DNA from: Perca fluviatilis
Taxonomy: Eukaryota; Chordata; Actinopteri; Perciformes; Percidae
Assembly (NCBI RefSeq): GCF_010015445.1
Contig: NC_053133.1
Location: forward strand, 29,072,285-29,136,284
Length of the DNA stretch: 64,000 nucleotides
Reading direction: 5' to 3'
How positions within the stretch are numbered: the first letter of the stretch is position 1; each line of letters begins with the position of its first letter. Made by a program: the position numbers and the translations under genes. A model generated the notes under the pieces. That model had not been told where the DNA came from, searched no databases, and saw only the letters and a program-made list of their open reading frames with translations. Below are positions 11,605 through 19,016 of this stretch, piece by piece.

Positions 11605-12016
11605 CTTGGCAACTAATAACACAACAAAGCTGCCTCCTCTGTGAAAAAGAAACAGAAAAGAAATCTAAGCTTAGTTTTAAGATCCTAAAAACTGACTTTA
11701 TTATTTACATTCTGTATCATACATTTACACACACAATAGGCTTCATTCACACCAACAAGAGGGACATTTATATTTATAGAAGCTGGATTGTGGATGTAAG
11801 AAGTAAGTTTTTGTCTGTACCTTTGCGGAGGTAAAGCAGAGGAGGTCTGGGCCTTGGGTCTTCTACTCCATCCTCCTCTTCCTCCCCCCCAGGGACTCCC
11901 TGTCCTCCCGCCTGGAGCTCCGTGTCCGGGGGAGGAGCCGAACCGTTCAGGCCCGGTTCAGAGCTCCGAGCTGGGGGAGAAACCTCAGCTGGAGACTGAG
12001 AGTCTGGATCTGCCAT
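1..12016 (-). CDS. dnah8: Axonemal dynein heavy chain, DNAH5/DNAH8 group, 5' part of gene
   Basis: Gene-level entry. The product is a very large ATP-driven motor of the outer dynein arm in cilia and sperm flagella; only the N-terminal tail region lies here. Exons read right to left: 11821-12016, possibly 9645-9702, then 8921-9110, 6363-6432, 6099-6182, 3274-3345, 3063-3164, 1185-1371 and 1-29, after which the gene leaves the window. Joined peptides align in order with the start of the human DNAH5/DNAH8 tail, for example LDARHKYLIGRLVDAG, KKLIFFYQNV, LFITTGSSE, GKCLFFLRTTEKAITTANVQ, EVNFGMLDCSDGS, FLSSVDQFVSNLSSARVNME and SSPADYTAA. Exons from 6432 leftward keep compatible splice phase. The proline-rich, acidic start suggests DNAH8 rather than DNAH5, but DNAH5 or a fish paralogue is not excluded. 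The introns are full of MITEs and simple repeats. Confidence 0.85.
281..662. mobile_element. Short TIR MITE (hAT-like)
   Basis: Ends are TAGAGGTGGG and the inverted CCCACCCCTA. The interior is AT-rich with repeated ATCACGATA and GATACGATATT runs and no coding potential. It lies in a dynein intron. The terminal pattern resembles other elements here that start TAGGGGTGGG; family assignment is an inference. Confidence 0.55.
690..1023 (-). mobile_element. Tc1/mariner-derived element, 3' part
   Basis: The sequence ends with CTTTTGGCCTGTACTG, the inverted form of the terminus CAGTACAGGCCAAAAG seen at 7371. It contains a relic of a Tc1 transposase C-terminus (DYLMKLIERTPRVCRVIKKK on the minus strand). 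It is one of at least five copies of this family in the window and is 5' truncated. Confidence 0.75.
1185..1371 (-). CDS. dnah8: dnah8-like tail exon
   Basis: A 187-bp minus-strand exon after acceptor GTCTTCAG and before donor GCCGCAG-GTAGGA. It encodes AWGSVQEGASCPDV, then FLSSVDQFVSNLSSARVNME and ends SSPADYTAA. This matches the DNAH5 block from GWGELEG to EPTDYLTLA. The exon ends in phase 1, which fits the partial exon at the left edge. Confidence 0.9.
1671..2162. mobile_element. Non-autonomous TIR element with repeated GCTAACGTTAGC core
   Basis: Inverted ends are CACTACCCAAAGTGAGTAG and the complement of CTCACTTTGGGTAGTG. Inside are three partly degenerate tandem copies with TTGATTGCTAACGTTAGC. 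Related sequence lies at 12560-13080 inside a different MITE, so this family also occurs nested. The surrounding 1400-2390 is low-complexity AT-rich sequence with GATTATGCG repeats, probably an older element. Confidence 0.65.
2697..2796. repeat. Short hairpin MITE
   Basis: An imperfect inverted repeat of about 30 bp per arm (GGCGCCTTCCAGGCAGC and its complement) flanks TTAGGGTTAAAG-type sequence. The rest of 2390-3062 shows nothing I recognise. Confidence 0.5.
3063..3164 (-). CDS. dnah8: dnah8-like tail exon
   Basis: A 102-bp (34-codon) minus-strand exon with acceptor AACACAG variant TTTACAG and donor CAGCAG-GTAAAC. It starts EVNFGMLDCSDGSILTSLE and ends MIPALRSQQ. The match to EVSFNMLDAADGGLLNSV and IFIPALRA of DNAH5 is direct, and the phase (0-0) fits both neighbours. 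Confidence 0.88.
3274..3345 (-). CDS. dnah8: dnah8-like tail exon
   Basis: A 72-bp (24-codon) minus-strand exon after the acceptor TTATTTTCAG and before the donor GTCTGT. It reads PLLGKCLFFLRTTEKAITTA followed by NVQQ. This matches the DNAH5/8 motif GVCVFFIRTDPSKAITPDN. Confidence 0.85.
4660..4815 (+). pseudogene. PIF/Harbinger-like transposase fragment
   Basis: The plus strand encodes DDLLGGIEPFIHHKRAHLN and then VSLPERLAVTLRVLAS. This resembles the N-terminal segment of HARBI1-type transposases (LIEPRI..., followed by ...RLALALRFMATG). The reading degenerates after about 45 residues and no catalytic DDE region follows. Confidence 0.45.
4955..5040 (+). mobile_element. L2-type LINE or SINE 3' tail
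   Basis: GAAGCTCTTTGGGACTTTG, then TAAGGTGCTATAC, ends in an ATT microsatellite. This is the usual tail of fish L2-like LINEs and dependent SINEs. No coding part is attached. The intron from 3346 to about 4650 otherwise holds nothing recognisable. Confidence 0.5.
5270..5495 (+). repeat. Degenerate AC-rich minisatellite
   Basis: Loose repeats of CAAAACAACTAAAAATAGATG-like sequence, about 20-25 bp per unit and highly diverged. Similar tracts occur at 11320-11490 and 50990-51110. Confidence 0.5.
5589..6025. mobile_element. TTAA-flanked MITE
   Basis: Target duplication TTAA at 5589-5592 and 6022-6025. The element has inverted ends AGGGGCGCCATGCAGTTTT and the complement of AAAACTGCATAGTTCCCCT. 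The minus strand contains an Arg/Lys-rich ORF (KKRQKARKELLEEQRKRNR then TRVNIG) that looks like a transposon remnant. TTAA targets are used by piggyBac and Kolobok families. Confidence 0.7.
6099..6182 (-). CDS. dnah8: dnah8-like tail exon
   Basis: An 84-bp minus-strand exon, exactly 28 codons, with acceptor CTGTCTCCCCAG and donor CCGAG-GTTGGC. It begins NPSSSFSSCVDAATSAQ and ends RKLFITTGSSE. The last part lines up with PKVFVTEGND of DNAH5, and the join to the exon at 3345 restores the expected spacing of this conserved block. The longer ORF in a different frame here is a shadow. Confidence 0.8.
6363..6432 (-). CDS. dnah8: dnah8-like tail exon
   Basis: A 70-bp minus-strand exon with acceptor CCAGTTCAG and donor GACGCAG-GTAAAA. 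It encodes 23 residues including EEFFAANGSKKLIFFYQNV, matching the DNAH5 segment [20 protein letters not shown]. It ends in phase 0, compatible with the next exon at 6182. Confidence 0.85.
6585..6918. mobile_element. hAT MITE with 8-bp target duplication
   Basis: Ends TAGGGCTGTCC and its inverted partner GGCAGCCCTA flank repeated GTCGACTAATCGATTAG sequence. GACTACAC is present on both sides, an 8-bp target duplication as made by hAT transposases. A truncated relative occupies 9246-9420. Confidence 0.75.
7371..7904. mobile_element. Tc1/mariner-derived MITE, both termini present
   Basis: Starts CAGTACAGGCCAAAAGTTTGG and ends with its inverse. A TA dinucleotide lies on each side, the standard Tc1/mariner target. 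The interior is a deletion derivative with only the transposase C-terminal relic. It is the most complete copy of this family in the window. 6919-7370 shows no other feature. Confidence 0.8.
8003..8625 (+). repeat. Dispersed repeat beginning TGTTATGGTTT
   Basis: A pyrimidine-rich repeat ends with TTATATTAAAACCCTGAGTT and CTGCCTGCCTGCC...GGGTCCTCTT. The reverse complement of 40800-41216 is the same family. It could be a solo LTR or a SINE; the open frames in it are fortuitous. Confidence 0.55.
8921..9110 (-). CDS. dnah8: dnah8-like tail exon (conserved LDARHKYL block)
   Basis: Minus-strand exon after the acceptor TGTCTTCCAG and before the donor AAAG-GTAGCA. It encodes about 63 residues starting VSGKRAVLLSNEARREIAK and including ALDARHKYLIGRLVDAG, the counterpart of LLDARHNYL near the DNAH5 N-terminus. 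The exon ends in phase 1, which does not match the phase-2 start of the next recognised exon (6432). A microexon may be unseen between them, or a base may differ. An upstream in-frame ATG at 9164 could also serve as an alternative start. Confidence 0.8.
9246..9425 (+). mobile_element. Truncated hAT MITE fragment
   Basis: Shares the TAGGGCTGT end and ACTAATCGATTAGTTGATTT core with the element at 6585-6918 but lacks the other terminus. Confidence 0.6.
9645..9702 (-). CDS. dnah8: Possible small or alternative 5' exon of the dynein gene
   Basis: On the minus strand a good donor (CACCTCG then GTGAGT) follows an ATG that starts MTSPAAAPPPTTSTS. An AG at the right border would join in phase with the exon at 11821-12016, and the exon end fits the acceptor at 9110 in phase 0. 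The acceptor has a poor pyrimidine tract. An overlapping reading (EPESHQSHDFSG) is also open but would not stay in frame with the next exon. Transcript data would decide. Confidence 0.35.
10126..10940 (+). repeat. (TA)n microsatellite followed by ACACACTACACTACGC minisatellite
   Basis: About 83 bp of pure TA (10126-10208), then about 730 bp of 16-bp-type units built from CACACACTACACTACG with G/C variants. Long ORFs of Thr-His-Tyr repeats arise from the periodicity and are not genes. 10941-11555 has no further recognisable feature except a diverged AC-rich minisatellite. Confidence 0.9.
11556..11602 (+). repeat. (GT)n microsatellite
   Basis: About 23 uninterrupted GT units. The 200 bp that follow (ACTTGGCAACTAATAACACA onward) are duplicated at 13846-14049, also directly after a GT tract. 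Confidence 0.95.
11821..12016 (-). CDS. dnah8: dnah8-like first coding exon
   Basis: An ATG at 12016-12014 opens 65 codons beginning MADPDSQSPAEVSPPARSS. The peptide is rich in Pro, Glu and Gly with an acidic run (GEEEEDGVEDP) and ends LLYLRK. A clean donor (CGCAAAG then GTACAG) closes the exon in phase 1. Disordered N-terminal extensions of this kind occur in DNAH8-type chains; this is an inference from composition, not from alignment. The exon lies directly beside a repeat fragment that is also found at 13.85-14.05 kb. Confidence 0.6.
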
Positions 12017-12129
12017 CTGAGAGTCAAGACATTCGTTTACTGACTTTATTTCATATTAGAATCATTTAAAGTTGTTGATGACATCAATTACACAGCATAA
12101 ATCATCTAATTATACCAAGAACCAGGGTT

Positions 12130-13129
12130 TTAAAGGACAATTCCGGTGCAAAATGAACCTATGGGGTTAATAACATATGTATACCAAGTCGGCCGTTCTC
12201 TGGGATCTGTTTTCATGCTAATCAAATGTGTGCTTGAAACAAGCTACTGCAAAAGTGGTGGTTAGCTGCTAACGCTAGCCTTCAGGGCAGAGGGTAAATC
12301 TCTATTTCTACACCACTAACAAGGCTAAAAATAGCACCATGTAAACATGAACGCTACTGTCTTTATAATCTATCTTTTTAATAAACTGTCTGTACACATA
12401 CAAAGTTCTCAATGCTTGGGTTTACATGTAGGGACCCTCATTATGCTACCGTGGAAGTGTGGTGATATTTTGAGCCTTGTTAGTGGTATAGAAATAGAGA
12501 TTTACCCTCTGCCCTGAAAGCTAGCGTTAGCAGCTAACCACCAGTTTTGCGGTAGCTTGTGTCACTGCCCGATGTGAGTCGAGTGCAGATGTGAGTCGAG
12601 CATGCTCAGCTATAAATGGTTTACGGCATAACGTGTCTTACTGACATTTGTGAAATCCATAAAATAATAAACTTTTCTCTTTACATACAATAAGAGAAGA
12701 TGGAAATCATTTCAAAAACGTGTTAGCTATCTATGATTGTTAGATTGCTAACATTAGCTCAAAACGCCATTCAAGTGACAGCCTTTGTTGTGTTTGATTG
12801 CTAACTTGTAGCCAGCAGCAGCAGTCATTTCAAAAACGTTTTAGCTATCTATGATTGTTAGATTGCTAACATTAGCTCAAAACGCCATTCAAGTGACAGC
12901 CTTTGTTGTGTTTGATTGCTAACTTGTAGCCAGCAGCAGCAGTCATTTCAAAAACGTTTTAGCTATCTATGATTGTTAGATTGCTACCGTCAGCTCAAAA
13001 AGACGTTAGCATCTTGTAGGCTACTTGTCGCAAAATGACGCATGCGCTACTCACATCTGCACTCGTCGCAAAGTGACGCGTGTTGGTTATTAACCCCTAG
13101 GTTCATTTTGCGCCAGAACTGTCACTTTA
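12130..13129. mobile_element. TTAA-type MITE with nested tandem repeats
   Basis: Inverted ends AGGACAATTCCGGTGCAAAA and the complement of TTTTGCGCCAGAACTGTCACTTT; TTAA is present on the left and one base off on the right. Inside lie three tandem copies of a roughly 110-bp unit containing AACGTTTTAGCTATCTATGA and related to 1671-2162. A partial copy of the outer element ends at 31470. Confidence 0.65.
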
Positions 13130-13315
13130 CACAACAAACAAGATAAGATATAAACATTTTATTAAGCAAATGTTTGATTCATGAAGCCAATTCACTGTGT
13201 ACCAAAATAATAAGTTAGTAATATAATGAGCAATATATTAAGCAGCTTTCATTCACAAAATTTAACTTAAGAAATGCAGACCAATGAACGACTGAAATAA
13301 AGGACTCATTGAGTC

Positions 13316-13507
13316 TCATTCTGGATCAGAGAGGAACTGGAAATCTTCACCTTCAACAACCTGAACTGCCCGAGTGCCCTTGAGCCACTGAGCGACCTGC
13401 TGGCTGTAGAAGAAGTAGAGAGTCTTGACCTGCTGAACACTCAGAGTCTGCTGCGCCGAAATAAACCAGCCGAGTTTGACAGAGACGCAGAGAAATACAG
13501 ACTGGCT
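13316..13507 (-). CDS. Exon-like ORF of unknown gene, strand uncertain
   Basis: On the minus strand a strong acceptor (TTTCCCTTTGCAG) precedes 63 codons ending VVEGEDFQFLSDPE and a TGA stop. An AATAAA signal follows near 13155, so this could be a terminal exon. On the plus strand the same DNA is also open (DLLAVEEVESLDLLNTQSLL then RRNKPAEFDRDAEKYRLALQ). That reading is rich in CTG leucine codons and ends at a GTGTGT donor near 13554. I do not recognise either peptide. Splice signals favour minus; codon choice favours plus. Confidence 0.35.
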   Translation of the reverse strand, partial: SQSVFLCVSVKLGWFISAQQTLSVQQVKTLYFFYSQQVAQWLKGTRAVQVVEGEDFQFLSDPE

Positions 13508-13554
13508 CTGCAAAGGGAAAGTTTGACTGCTGCCATGGTAACCCTGGCAGAGAG

Positions 13555-13619
13555 GTGTGTGTGTTTGTATATGTGTGTGTATGTGTGTGTATATGTATGT
13601 GTGACTGTGTGTGTATGTA

Positions 13620-13664
<45 letters not shown>

Positions 13665-13771
13665 TTGTATGCGTGTGTGTGTATGTGTCTGTATGCGTGT
13701 GTGTATGCATGTGTGTGTATATGTATGTGTGCGTGTGTGTGACTGACTGTGTGTGAGTATGTTTAAGTGTG

Positions 13772-13841
<70 letters not shown>

Positions 13842-13844
13842 TGT
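13555..13844 (+). repeat. GT-rich microsatellite block
   Basis: Nearly 290 bp of GT repeats with AT and CT interruptions. ORFs on both strands (Val-Cys or His-Thr repeats) are artefacts of the repeat. Confidence 0.95.
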
Positions 13845-13845
13845 G

Positions 13846-14060
13846 ACTTGGCAACTAATAACACAACAAAGCTGCCTCCTCTGTGAAAAACAGAAAAGAA
13901 ATCTAAGCTTAGTTTTAAGATCCTAAAAACTGACTTAATTCCTTACATTCTGTATTATACATTATGTATGCACACAATAAACTTAATTTACACCAACAAG
14001 AGGGACATTCATATTTATAGAAGCTGGATTGTGGATGTAAGAAGTAAGACGGGATTTGAA
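13846..14060 (+). repeat. Duplicate of 11603-11808
   Basis: More than 90% identical by eye over about 200 bp, ending GAAGCTGGATTGTGGATGTA. A third, shorter copy is at 52868-52935. Copies 2 and 3 both continue with GGATTTGAATAAAAA, whereas copy 1 runs into dynein exon 1. 14060-14570 shows nothing else recognisable. Confidence 0.7.
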
Positions 14061-14740
14061 TAAAAACCCTCTCTCTCTGACTCTCTGTCTCTACCCACCG
14101 GAGACAACTTCACACAAAGAGAGTCAAACCAGTGAAGTAAAAATCCCCTGACATAAAAGTAAAACATATGTATTTAGGCTACTGAACTATAATGACTAAT
14201 TATTATCATTTATGTATTTCATGATGTATTTCATAGCCATATTCATGTAAAGAGGTGCAAAAAAACAAACAGATGATCAGTCACTCAGGAAGTTAGGCTA
14301 CAGTTTCCCTCAACTGCAGCCTCCAAGGTTAAAGCAAAACTGGTTGGTTACAAGGAAGCTTTATTTGTTTAGCATTATAATATTCCAACAGCATTCAAAG
14401 TGCTTTACACAAAAAGGATTAAAATACAAGAATACAAGTTACAGTATGAAAAAACAGGCATTTTTTCATTTCTGTTTTTAAATCTTCACATTTTTGACAA
14501 TGAAAAGGAAAAAAACGTCTTGTTTTTCCAATTTTAAACGAAACAAAAATCAAATAACCATTTGTTAAACAAAAAAGGCATTGATAAACAAAAAACTAAT
14601 GGTTATTTGATTTTCGTTTTAAATTACAACATTTGAAATTGAAATACAAGGCGTTTTTTCCTTTACATGGTCAAAAGGAGAAATTTAAAATGTGCTGTGA
14701 TTTTTATTTTCTATTTCATATAACAAAAAGGCGTAGCCTA

Positions 14741-15753
14741 CCGGTCCGTGTACTTTTTCGTTCATTCGATTTTCATTTCATAAACTGGTATTAAAAAGCA
14801 AAAAACTAATGGTTATTTGATTTTCGTTTTAAAATACAACATTTGAAATTGAAATACTAGGCGTTTTTTCCTTTTCATGGTCAAAAGGAGAAATTTTAAA
14901 TATGCTGCGATTTTTATTTTCTATTTCATATAACAAAAATAAAATCACACGGAAATAGAAATGAAAAAAGGCTTGTTTTTTCATATTCAGAGACCGGATG
15001 TTGTCATTTCCAAGGCAACAGCGCCAGCCTAGACTACCAGTGTTGCTTTTAGCCCAGGCTAGAATTACTTTTTATTTATTCTTGATAATGCTTGGGGGGA
15101 ATTTAATAATAAATCACGAGCGCTGCGGATTACCAGCTCAGCTAGAGCGGGTAATGCCAGCTCTGCAGACGGACCAGATCAGTCAGCACCGGGGAGCGAA
15201 CCGGGGGGACCCAGGTAACAGGGCTGGTGGCTAGCTGCTAGCTAGCTGCAGCAGCTAATATTAGAATATTAGACCAAAGAATTTCTAATAAGACCCAGCC
15301 CGGAGGTCTGATCCCCATGATCTGATTCCGAACTCCCGGTGACTCTCTGCTAGATCAGCAAGTTTAACGGCAGCAACAGAACATTTTCTGGGATAGGTAA
15401 CGGTGGCGTAACGGTAACGGTAACGCAGCCTGGGCTGAAAGCAACACTGGTAGGCTCGGCTGGCGCTGTTGCCTTGGAAATTACAACATCCGGTCTCTGT
15501 ATATGAAAAAACAAGACTTTTTTAATTTCTATTTCCGAGTGATTTTATTTTTGTTATATGAAATAGAAAATTAAAATCAAAGCATATTTAAAATTTCTTC
15601 CCATCCCCTGTTGATCTTGAAAAGGAAAACATGCCTTGTATTTTAATTTAAAATGTTGTATTTTAAAACGAAAATCAAATAACCATCGTTTTTTGTTTTT
15701 TAATACCTGTTTATGAAATGAAAATCGAATGAACGAAAAAGTACACGGACCGG
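14741..15753. mobile_element. Palindromic (foldback) DNA element
   Basis: Inverted arms start CCGGTCCGTGTACTTTTTCG and meet around 15230. The inner arms include GAGACCGGATGTTGT and the complement of ACAACATCCGGTCTC. A partial copy of one arm lies just left (about 14575-14735). No transposase is encoded. Confidence 0.7.
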
Positions 15754-15949
15754 ACCCACTGACCTTCCCAGTACAGTACTGTGAATGGCTTAATCTCTGG
15801 TTAGAGTGTCATGATACACATGCGCCGACAGCGGCAAAGGCCCTATTGCAGGTAAAGCAGGTTGTTAAGTCTAAAAGCTCAAATCAAGTCTAAAGTCATT
15901 TTGGTCGAGTCGCAAGTCAAGTCTGAAGTCAGCTGTTTGTGAAAGAAAC

Positions 15950-16592
15950 TGTGCAGAAGGACAGAGCAGCAGCAGAGCAGTCCAGATACCAGACATGGGG
16001 GACTCGAGTCACATGACTTGACTCGAGTTAGACTCTAAAATAATGACCACCCACGTGTGCCAGACTGCCAGTTCATTTTTACATTAATCTAAAATTAAAC
16101 ACTGCAGTTGTGGAGCGTCTGTCATAGTGTGATTGGTTATGTCGGTGGCATTGATTCTTAATTTCCCACGAAGCTGATCGCGGTTACGTGCCAGTTAAAC
16201 TTTTCATCTCCAATCCTATCTGTATTTGTGAGAAGTGGCGCTGTCCTGGCTTTATTATGGCGTGTGTGTTCGTGTCGGCCGCTGTCCGTTTCCTAAGGTT
16301 CGGAAATGCAAACACTTTTTTTTAAAGGGTGTGCGCGTGTGAGCACCCACGGAGGAAAACATAAATCGGCGCCTATCTCTCTGCACAGAAAATAATAAAG
16401 TTTGGCTATAAGGATTACACATCTGACCAGGCAAAGAAAAACACGAACGGCAGTTTGCAAGGTCTGCAGTACAAACATTTCCGACGTCGAATTTCATCAG
16501 ACACTTAAAGCGGGAGAGATTCGGGTTCCAGTCCCCATATTCAGCTGAACCACTATTTGGACGTTGTCAGTTTTTGGCCATGAATAAGCACA

Positions 16593-16670
<78 letters not shown>

Positions 16671-17375
16671 CAAACATTAATTTTTTCACTCTTATCATAA
16701 TACACTGACAAAATCAACATATACTTTCAAACATTCCATGTGATAAGCAAATGTGGTGGGATTCAGCTCCTCCTAAAGAATATGTTTTGTTCTTTAAGAG
16801 AAGGAAAAGGTTAAAGGATGTGTTTCTGTCTCATAAAAGTGAGGCATGTTTGAAGAATATTATTTGACTTAGGAACCATTATACTTGAATTGTTTGAAGG
16901 AATTTCAGGATTTGATGTCATGTTTGAGACATATTGAACAATGTTGATTTATAAGTTTTAGGCTGTGCTTTTTTATCTGTGTTAATTTAAACTCTTCAGA
17001 TGTATGTGGACGCAATGTCTATTGAATATTGAGTAAAAAATACAACTAAAACTCCAGCAGTTCATAATCACTGTCATTCGCTTGTTTAAAAATGGAAACT
17101 TTGGTATGACTTGACTTGTGACTTGCTTGACCAAAGCTATGACTTGACTTGACTTGCTTGATTGTCACAAAAAATGACTTGCACTTGCTTGAGACTTGAA
17201 GGTTAAGACTTGAGACTTGCTTGTGACTTGCCCATGTGTGACTTACTCCCATCTCTGCCAGATACACTGTTGATACTCTGTCAGGTCCAGAGGAACACAC
17301 AGGGATGATGGAGGACTCCACATCAGGTCTCAACACATCAAACTTTCTGATCCCTCTTAGTAAGACTTCCTCCAT
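15950..17375 (-). pseudogene. NLR copy A terminal exon (SPRY-like), split by a hAT element
   Basis: The minus-strand exon starts at 17375 after acceptor CTTCTCTCATCAG (phase as in copy B at 53956). It encodes [20 protein letters not shown] and SSGPDRVS before a hAT element (15990-17257) interrupts it; homology resumes at 15989 and is lost near 15950. The intact counterpart at 53660-53956 continues into the SPRY-like peptide [20 protein letters not shown]. Copy A is therefore disrupted. Confidence 0.75.
15990..17257. mobile_element. hAT-type non-autonomous element inside an NLR exon
   Basis: The 8-bp duplication CCAGATAC lies at 15982-15989 and 17258-17265. Ends are CAGACATGGGGGACTC and the inverted CAGAGATGGGAGTAAG, typical of hAT termini. 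Subterminal repeats of ACTTGACTTG-type sequence lie near the right end, and a poly-T tract fills 16597-16670. No transposase ORF is present. The paralogous exon at 53842-53849 carries a single CCAGATAC, an unoccupied site. A diverged end of the same family sits at 15860-15945. Confidence 0.88.
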
Positions 17376-17700
17376 CTGATGAGAGAAGACAAGAGAAGAG
17401 ATAAATGAGTGTCCCTTCATCAGCTGTCAGTGATGCAGCACATCCAGTATAAAGAGCAGCAGAGACTTCAGTCCTGTTCAGACACCAAGTGGAGCGGCTG
17501 TGTAGAGCAGCCTGCTTCCTTTCAGCTCTCATGTTAACGTGTTGGAGTGAAGCTCACAGACCTGCAGAGACTTTGGCCATCAAGTCTGTTGACTCTGCAG
17601 ATTTCACTGAAGTACACAGTGGAAATAAACTGCTGAGAGTCCTGAACGCATCATTACTGCAGGAACAGAGAGACGTTCACTGCTCACTTTAATGATATTA
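17376..17700. repeat. Non-coding block shared with 53957-54290 (NLR duplication)
   Basis: About 95% identical by eye to 53957-54290, in the same order and orientation relative to the NLR exons. It shows that the two NLR copies arose by duplication of a segment larger than the exons. ORFs here are not conserved. Confidence 0.8.
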
Positions 17701-17781
17701 CATAAGAAATATGTAAATATGGTTTACTTCTGAAATGTTCTTACAAAACAAATGACAGGACAGATGACACACGCACATACA

Positions 17782-17782
<1 letters not shown>

Positions 17783-17855
<73 letters not shown>
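17783..17855. repeat. (AT)n microsatellite
   Basis: Alternating AT, preceding the hAT element at 17856. A second TA tract follows that element at 18803-18838, as expected if it inserted into a TA-rich site. Confidence 0.9.
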
Positions 17856-17858
<3 letters not shown>

Positions 17859-18798
17859 TGTTGGGTAGTAACGGAATACATGTAACGGCGTTACGTATTC
17901 AGAATACAAATTATGAGTAACTGTATTCCGTTACAGTTACAATTTAAATAGTTGGTATTTAGAATACAGTTACATTGTTGATTGTTACATGACGATACTT
18001 CTCTGTTTCACAAGTTTATTCACTCTGAATAAATTAAGGCAACTTTATCGCATTTGCCAGAAGCCCCGATATGAAATAGATAAAAATAGCTCCGTGATCA
18101 GTCACAATGGAGTCAGAACCGGCACGACAGAATAACACGGCAGGAATAAGTTTCTATCTTGGAAATTCAAACAGCATTTCACATTAAAGAATGAACAGGG
18201 AGAACGAAATATAACTGTGCAGTGCAGCCTCTGCTTGCCAGCAACCAACCTCCTTTCAGCGTCCAAATTACTCCACCTCCAACCTGAAGAAGCATCTTAA
18301 AGTAAGCTATTTTTTAATTAGCCAAGGGTAGTCGTCTGCTGTAGTTTTACTGGTCACCTTGCTATTTTAACATTGACGTGCGACTTTACATTCTCCTCGG
18401 TGCTGATTTACTAGCTCCAGAGCCGTTTAAAGACTGACTAGCCCCGTTTGACATGCTAGCTAACGTTAGCTAAAATTAGCTCGTAGCTCAGAACGCGGTT
18501 AGATTTTTGTAGTATTCAGTTCGGGACAACCAATACAATAATCTGCTTGTTCAGGTACACATTCAGCCAGTTGGAATGAAAATAACACACCATAATATGC
18601 CTGTTTAGTAAGCTGTATGTGATAGTCGCATTCCTACACTTATAAAACGCAATTCAATGTGGAAGTAATCCTGAAGTAATCCAAGTATTCAGAATACGTT
18701 ACTCAGATTGAGTAACGTAACGGAATACGTTACAAATTACATTTGTGGGCATGTATTCTGTAACGAAATACGTTTTGAAAGTATCCTTCCCAACACTG
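17856..18798 (+). mobile_element. hAT element remnant with BED zinc-finger exon
   Basis: Inverted ends CAGTGTTGGGTAGTAACGG and the complement of CTTCCCAACACTG. Flanks TATATATA and TATGTATA agree at 7 of 8 bases. The interior encodes a frameshifted BED-type zinc finger and then a splice donor, but the rest of a transposase is absent. The element is missing from NLR copy B. Confidence 0.75.
18107..18301 (+). pseudogene. BED zinc-finger exon of a hAT transposase, frameshifted
   Basis: From ATG at 18107. After one frameshift the reading is WKFKQHFTLKNEQGERNITV, then QCSLCLPATNLLSASK; a second frameshift leads to YSTSNLKKHLK and a donor (AAA-GTAAGC). The WKF start, C-x2-C pair and ...NLKKHL tail are the BED finger pattern used by hAT transposases to bind their ends. 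Confidence 0.7.
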
Positions 18799-18840
<42 letters not shown>

Positions 18841-19016
18841 GGCTGTCAAAATAATGCATTCATTTCGATTAATTAATCAGAGAAAAAATAACGCGTTAAA
18901 AAATAACGCAGATTAATCCACTCCATATTGAAATTTGTCCAAGATCCGTTCCAGCCACCATTCGACTGTAAAATGGAGGGAGACGAGAAGGTGCTTCCTG
19001 CATCATTGATTGGAAC

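Noticed and set aside
13441..13854. His-Thr and Val-Cys repeat ORFs on both strands
   Set aside because: They follow the GT microsatellite periodicity.
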